This document shows, one piece after another, positions 5,973-7,868 of a stretch of DNA of 7,868 bases. The notes beneath the pieces were generated by a model. The model saw nothing but the letters and a program-made list of their open reading frames with translations. It did not search any database and was not told the DNA's origin. Each line of letters begins with the position of its first letter. Position 1 is the first letter of the stretch. Position numbers and translations under genes: made by a program. Origin of the DNA: an uncultured Clostridium sp. (GTDB lineage: Bacteria; Bacillota; Clostridia; TANB77; CAG-465); contig USJA01000044.1 in assembly GCA_900554875.1 (NCBI GenBank), positions 1-7,868 of the forward strand, written 5' to 3'.

Positions 5973-6676
5973 TTCACCTCATCAATCTTTTTAGGATTTT
6001 GATTTTTTTCCACACTCTCAATCTTACCATTTTTTACTCTGATTATTGTATCTGCAATTTCTGCAAGTAATGCATTATGCGTTACTATAACAACAGTATT
6101 AGCTCCATTATTTCTATCACATTGCTTTTTTAAAAGCTTAAGTACACCAACACCCGTTTTAGAATCAAGTGCTCCTGTTGGTTCGTCACATAGTAATAGT
6201 TTTGGATCTTTTGCAATTGCCCTCGCAATAGATACCCTTTGTTGTTCACCTCCAGATAATTGATTTGGAAACTTATTTGCATGTTCAAGAAGTCCAACAT
6301 CTTTTAAAGCCTTTTCACTATCAACTGGATTTTTTACAATCTCTTTTACAACATCTACATTTTCTTCAACTGTAAGAGTTGGTAGTATGTTATAGAATTG
6401 AAAGATAAACCCAATACTTTCTGCTCTAAAATCTGTTAATTTTTTTTCATCATAATCTGAAATTCTTTCATCTCCAACTTCAATTATTCCTGAAGTTGGT
6501 GTATCCATTCCACCAATTAAATTAAGAAGTGTTGACTTCCCTGCACCAGAAGGTCCTAGTACAACTACAAATTCTCCTTCATTTAACTCAAGATCAATAT
6601 TGTCTAATGCCTTATACTCTTTTTCACCTGTTTTATATACTTTACTTACATTTTTTATTTTTACAATTTTTTTCAT
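5966..6676 (-). CDS. ABC transporter ATP-binding protein, MacB/LolD type, 236 aa
   Basis: This cytoplasmic ATPase drives the FtsX-type permease encoded directly downstream. All nucleotide-binding motifs are present: Walker A GPSGAGKS (41-48), Q-loop Gln93 in FIFQFYNILPTLTVEEN, signature LSGGEQQR (140-147), Walker B LLLCDEP (160-166) with Glu165, and the switch His200 in VTHN. The FYNILPTLTVEENV stretch and GALDSKTG are typical of the MacB/LolD/BceA exporters. AAGGA seven nt upstream selects the start at 6676. The longer frame from 6706 is rejected because that ATG lies inside the palindromic operator and has no SD. The gene overlaps the permease start by one to seven bases. It is transcribed away from the TetR-type gene, whose product probably represses it. 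Confidence 0.95.
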   Translation of the reverse strand: MKKIVKIKNVSKVYKTGEKEYKALDNIDLELNEGEFVVVLGPSGAGKSTLLNLIGGMDTPTSGIIEVGDERISDYDEKKLTDFRAESIGFIFQFYNILPTLTVEENVDVVKEIVKNPVDSEKALKDVGLLEHANKFPNQLSGGEQQRVSIARAIAKDPKLLLCDEPTGALDSKTGVGVLKLLKKQCDRNNGANTVVIVTHNALLAEIADTIIRVKNGKIESVEKNQNPKKIDEVKW

Positions 6677-6692
6677 TTTCCATTCCTTTCTT

Positions 6693-6714
6693 AATATGAA
6701 ATTCATTTCATATT
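6693..6714. promoter_or_regulatory. Palindromic operator 1, at the ABC-operon transcription start
   Basis: AATATGAAAT (6693-6702) and ATTTCATATT (6705-6714) are perfect 10-bp arms around TC. The site lies between the ABC -10 and the ATPase SD, where a bound protein would block transcription. It is almost identical to operator 2 and adjoins a TetR-family gene, so it is the likely binding site of that regulator. Confidence 0.75.
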
Positions 6715-6726
6715 TTATACTAATAT

Positions 6727-6753
6727 ATTATACTATACTAGAAAAAATGTCAA
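6727..6753 (-). promoter_or_regulatory. Promoter of the ABC operon
   Basis: On the minus strand a perfect TTGACA (6748-6753) precedes a perfect TATAAT (6727-6732) with a short 15-nt spacer. TAATAT two bases further on would give a 17-nt spacer. The start would be near 6718-6720, right at operator 1, with operator 2 just upstream of the -35. Confidence 0.7.
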
Positions 6754-6758
6754 GAGAA

Positions 6759-6780
6759 AATATGAAATTTGTTTCATATT
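6759..6780. promoter_or_regulatory. Palindromic operator 2, between the divergent promoters
   Basis: AATATGAAAT (6759-6768), TT, then GTTTCATATT (6771-6780) repeat operator 1 with one arm mismatch. The site lies just upstream of both -35 boxes, two bases from the regulator's TTGACA. A further half-site TTTCATATT (6792-6800) sits in the regulator's promoter spacer. The pattern suggests joint control of both directions. Confidence 0.75.
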
Positions 6781-6782
6781 TA

Positions 6783-6811
6783 TTGACATTTTTTCATATT
6801 TAATATATAAT
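6783..6811 (+). promoter_or_regulatory. Promoter of the TetR-family gene
   Basis: A perfect TTGACA (6783-6788) and a perfect TATAAT (6806-6811) are separated by 17 nt. The half-site TTTCATATT lies inside the spacer and operator 2 abuts the -35, so autorepression is likely. Confidence 0.85.
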
Positions 6812-6831
6812 ACCCGAAAAGGTGATTTTAA

Positions 6832-7434
6832 ATGCAAAATAATGAAATTAGAAAACCAATACAAAAACGTTCAATCGAAAAAAAAGAAAGAATAATAAAA
6901 GCTGGCTTTGACCTTATATGTAAAGATGGATACCACAATACAAACACCGCAAAAATTGCAAAAGAAGCTGGAGTATCTACTGGTATTGTATATCAATATT
7001 TTAAAGATAAACATGACATACTAATTGAGGGAATTAAGTTATATTCTAATTCAATTTTCTTTCCTATGTTATCTATACCAAATACATCTTTTAAAAAAGG
7101 AGAACTAGACCATATACTAAAAAAAATGATAAATGCTTTTGTAAAAAACCATAAATTATCAAAAAAAGCACATGAGGAAATAGTTGCAATGCAACACTCT
7201 GATCCTGAAATTGCAAAATTGTTCTATGAATATGAAATTATGATGACTAAAAAATTAACTGATCTATTATTAAAAAATGATATAAATACAGCAAATTTAA
7301 AAGAAAAGGTTCATATAATGATACACTTAATAGACGATCTTTGTCATGAAATTGTGTACCACAAACACAATGAAATGGACTATGATAAAATGACAGATAT
7401 AGTTATTGATTGTATAATAAAAATAATACAGTAG
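6832..7434 (+). CDS. TetR/AcrR-family transcriptional regulator, 200 aa
   Basis: This is a cytosolic dimeric repressor. The N-terminal DNA-binding domain is typical (about 15-62): KERIIKAGFDLICKDGYHNT, then the helix-turn-helix TAKIAKEAGVSTGIVYQYFKDKHDIL. The C-terminal part (about 65-200) is helical and divergent, as expected for the ligand-binding and dimer domain. It has His- and Met-containing stretches (HIMIHLIDDLCHEIVYHKHNEMD) but no recognised ligand motif. AAGGTGA seven nt before the ATG supports the start, and the length is normal. The gene is divergent from the ABC operon and shares a 155-bp control region with two 22-bp palindromes and a half-site. Local control of the transporter and of itself is therefore the natural reading. 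The inducer is probably a pump substrate, but this is inference. Confidence 0.94.
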   Translation: MQNNEIRKPIQKRSIEKKERIIKAGFDLICKDGYHNTNTAKIAKEAGVSTGIVYQYFKDKHDILIEGIKLYSNSIFFPMLSIPNTSFKKGELDHILKKMINAFVKNHKLSKKAHEEIVAMQHSDPEIAKLFYEYEIMMTKKLTDLLLKNDINTANLKEKVHIMIHLIDDLCHEIVYHKHNEMDYDKMTDIVIDCIIKIIQ

Positions 7435-7458
7435 AAAAATTACTACTGTATTATTTTT
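7419..7458. terminator. Bidirectional terminator between the regulator and the cupin-like gene
   Basis: A perfect 16-bp inverted repeat (7419-7434 with 7443-7458) surrounds an 8-nt loop. TTTTT ends the right arm and AAAAA begins the left, giving U-tracts in both directions. The left arm contains the last codons and the TAG of the regulator. The convergent gene stops at 7468, 10 bases away. Confidence 0.85.
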
Positions 7459-7467
7459 AATTAATTT

Positions 7468-7824
7468 TTACTTTACCTTTATTTTTGTGTAAATTATCAC
7501 AGAAAACTTATTTCCATTTAAAGCACAATGTTCTTCACCCATTTTGCATAAATTAAATTTTTCAAAATAAATTTTAGAGAATTTAGGAACAACATCAAAT
7601 GATACCCAAGAATCTGAAATTAATGAATACGTTTCAATGTATCCATCATGTCTATGACTGTATATTTTAGAATTAGGCTCCATAATCAAAGCTCCTATTT
7701 CGTAGTCATCACTTTTTATATCCCCTTCAAAAGGGGCTTTTAAAATTTTTCCATTAGAAATCTCTGAAGAAAGAAATTCCATTTTTTTAAGTTTAATACC
7801 ACTAAGATGCAAAGTTGCTTGCAT
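7468..7824 (-). CDS. Small cupin-like protein, up to 118 aa
   Basis: This is probably a single-domain cupin beta-barrel. The stretch MEPNSKIYSHRHDGYIETYSLI has the spacing of cupin motif 1, with His57, His59 and Glu64 as possible metal ligands. KMGEEHCALNGN supplies a motif-2-like His99. No specific enzyme or family name is recognised, so the function is unknown. The start is unclear: neither the ATG at 7824 nor the internal ATG at 7782 (104 aa, beginning MEFLSSEIS) has a convincing SD, and an in-frame stop closes the frame just upstream. The first ATG lies in a small inverted repeat (ATGCAA 7807-7812 / TTGCAT 7819-7824). The 5' part may be truncated or rearranged, or the gene may start poorly. 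It is convergent with the regulator and shares its terminator, so it need not be part of the ABC system. Confidence 0.6.
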   Translation of the reverse strand: MQATLHLSGIKLKKMEFLSSEISNGKILKAPFEGDIKSDDYEIGALIMEPNSKIYSHRHDGYIETYSLISDSWVSFDVVPKFSKIYFEKFNLCKMGEEHCALNGNKFSVIIYTKIKVK

Positions 7825-7868
7825 TTGAGATAGCGTAAAGTTTCGTTAGGTTTTTGAAAACAACCTTT

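Noticed and set aside
6600..6803. Plus-strand open frame of 67 codons
   Set aside because: It runs through the ATPase 5' end and the divergent control region, and its Phe/Ile-rich translation reflects AT-rich promoter DNA.
1..7868. CRISPR array, tRNA or rRNA genes
   Set aside because: No regularly spaced repeats and no recognisable tRNA or rRNA sequence were seen anywhere in the window.

Overview
The window is AT-rich, low-GC Firmicute DNA, most like a Clostridium-type genome. The signs are A/T-ending codons, strong purine-rich Shine-Dalgarno (SD) sites, TTGACA/TATAAT promoters and clostridial-style small proteins. Species cannot be fixed from the sequence alone.

Layout from left to right: (1) 1-450: a small minus-strand hypothetical gene with its own near-consensus promoter, and behind it the doubtful remains of another minus-strand reading frame. 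(2) 455-1978: gpmA (cofactor-dependent phosphoglycerate mutase) behind a ZIP-family metal transporter, both minus, 15 nt apart, ending in a strong hairpin terminator. (3) 1989-3548: a 1,560-bp IS110-family insertion sequence on the plus strand. (4) 3567-6676: an FtsX-type permease and its ATPase, forming a MacB/LolD-type ABC transporter on the minus strand. (5) 6677-6831: a divergent promoter region with two nearly identical 22-bp palindromes and a half-site, then a TetR-family regulator on the plus strand. (6) 7468-7824: a small cupin-like gene on the minus strand, sharing a bidirectional hairpin terminator with the regulator.

The most interesting object is the IS110 element. Its roughly 190-nt leader upstream of the DEDD/serine recombinase reads as a bridge RNA with two guide loops. 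The first (target) loop carries a 9-nt match to the DNA just left of the element. The second (donor) loop carries a 7-nt match to the right end and a 5-nt complement to the left end. The two loops share a matching internal hairpin and a matching GAGGCT segment. The right end holds a TTGACA and the left end a TATAAT, so circularisation would build a promoter with an 18-bp spacer in front of the RNA. All of this is read by eye and agrees with what is known for IS621.

Removing the element joins the permease to the ZIP gene with only 28 nt between stop and start and no terminator. The ancestral unit was therefore probably ATPase-permease-ZIP-gpmA, one operon facing away from the TetR regulator. 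The insertion split it at the ZIP ribosome-binding site. The divergent palindromes suggest the TetR protein controls both its own gene and the ABC operon.
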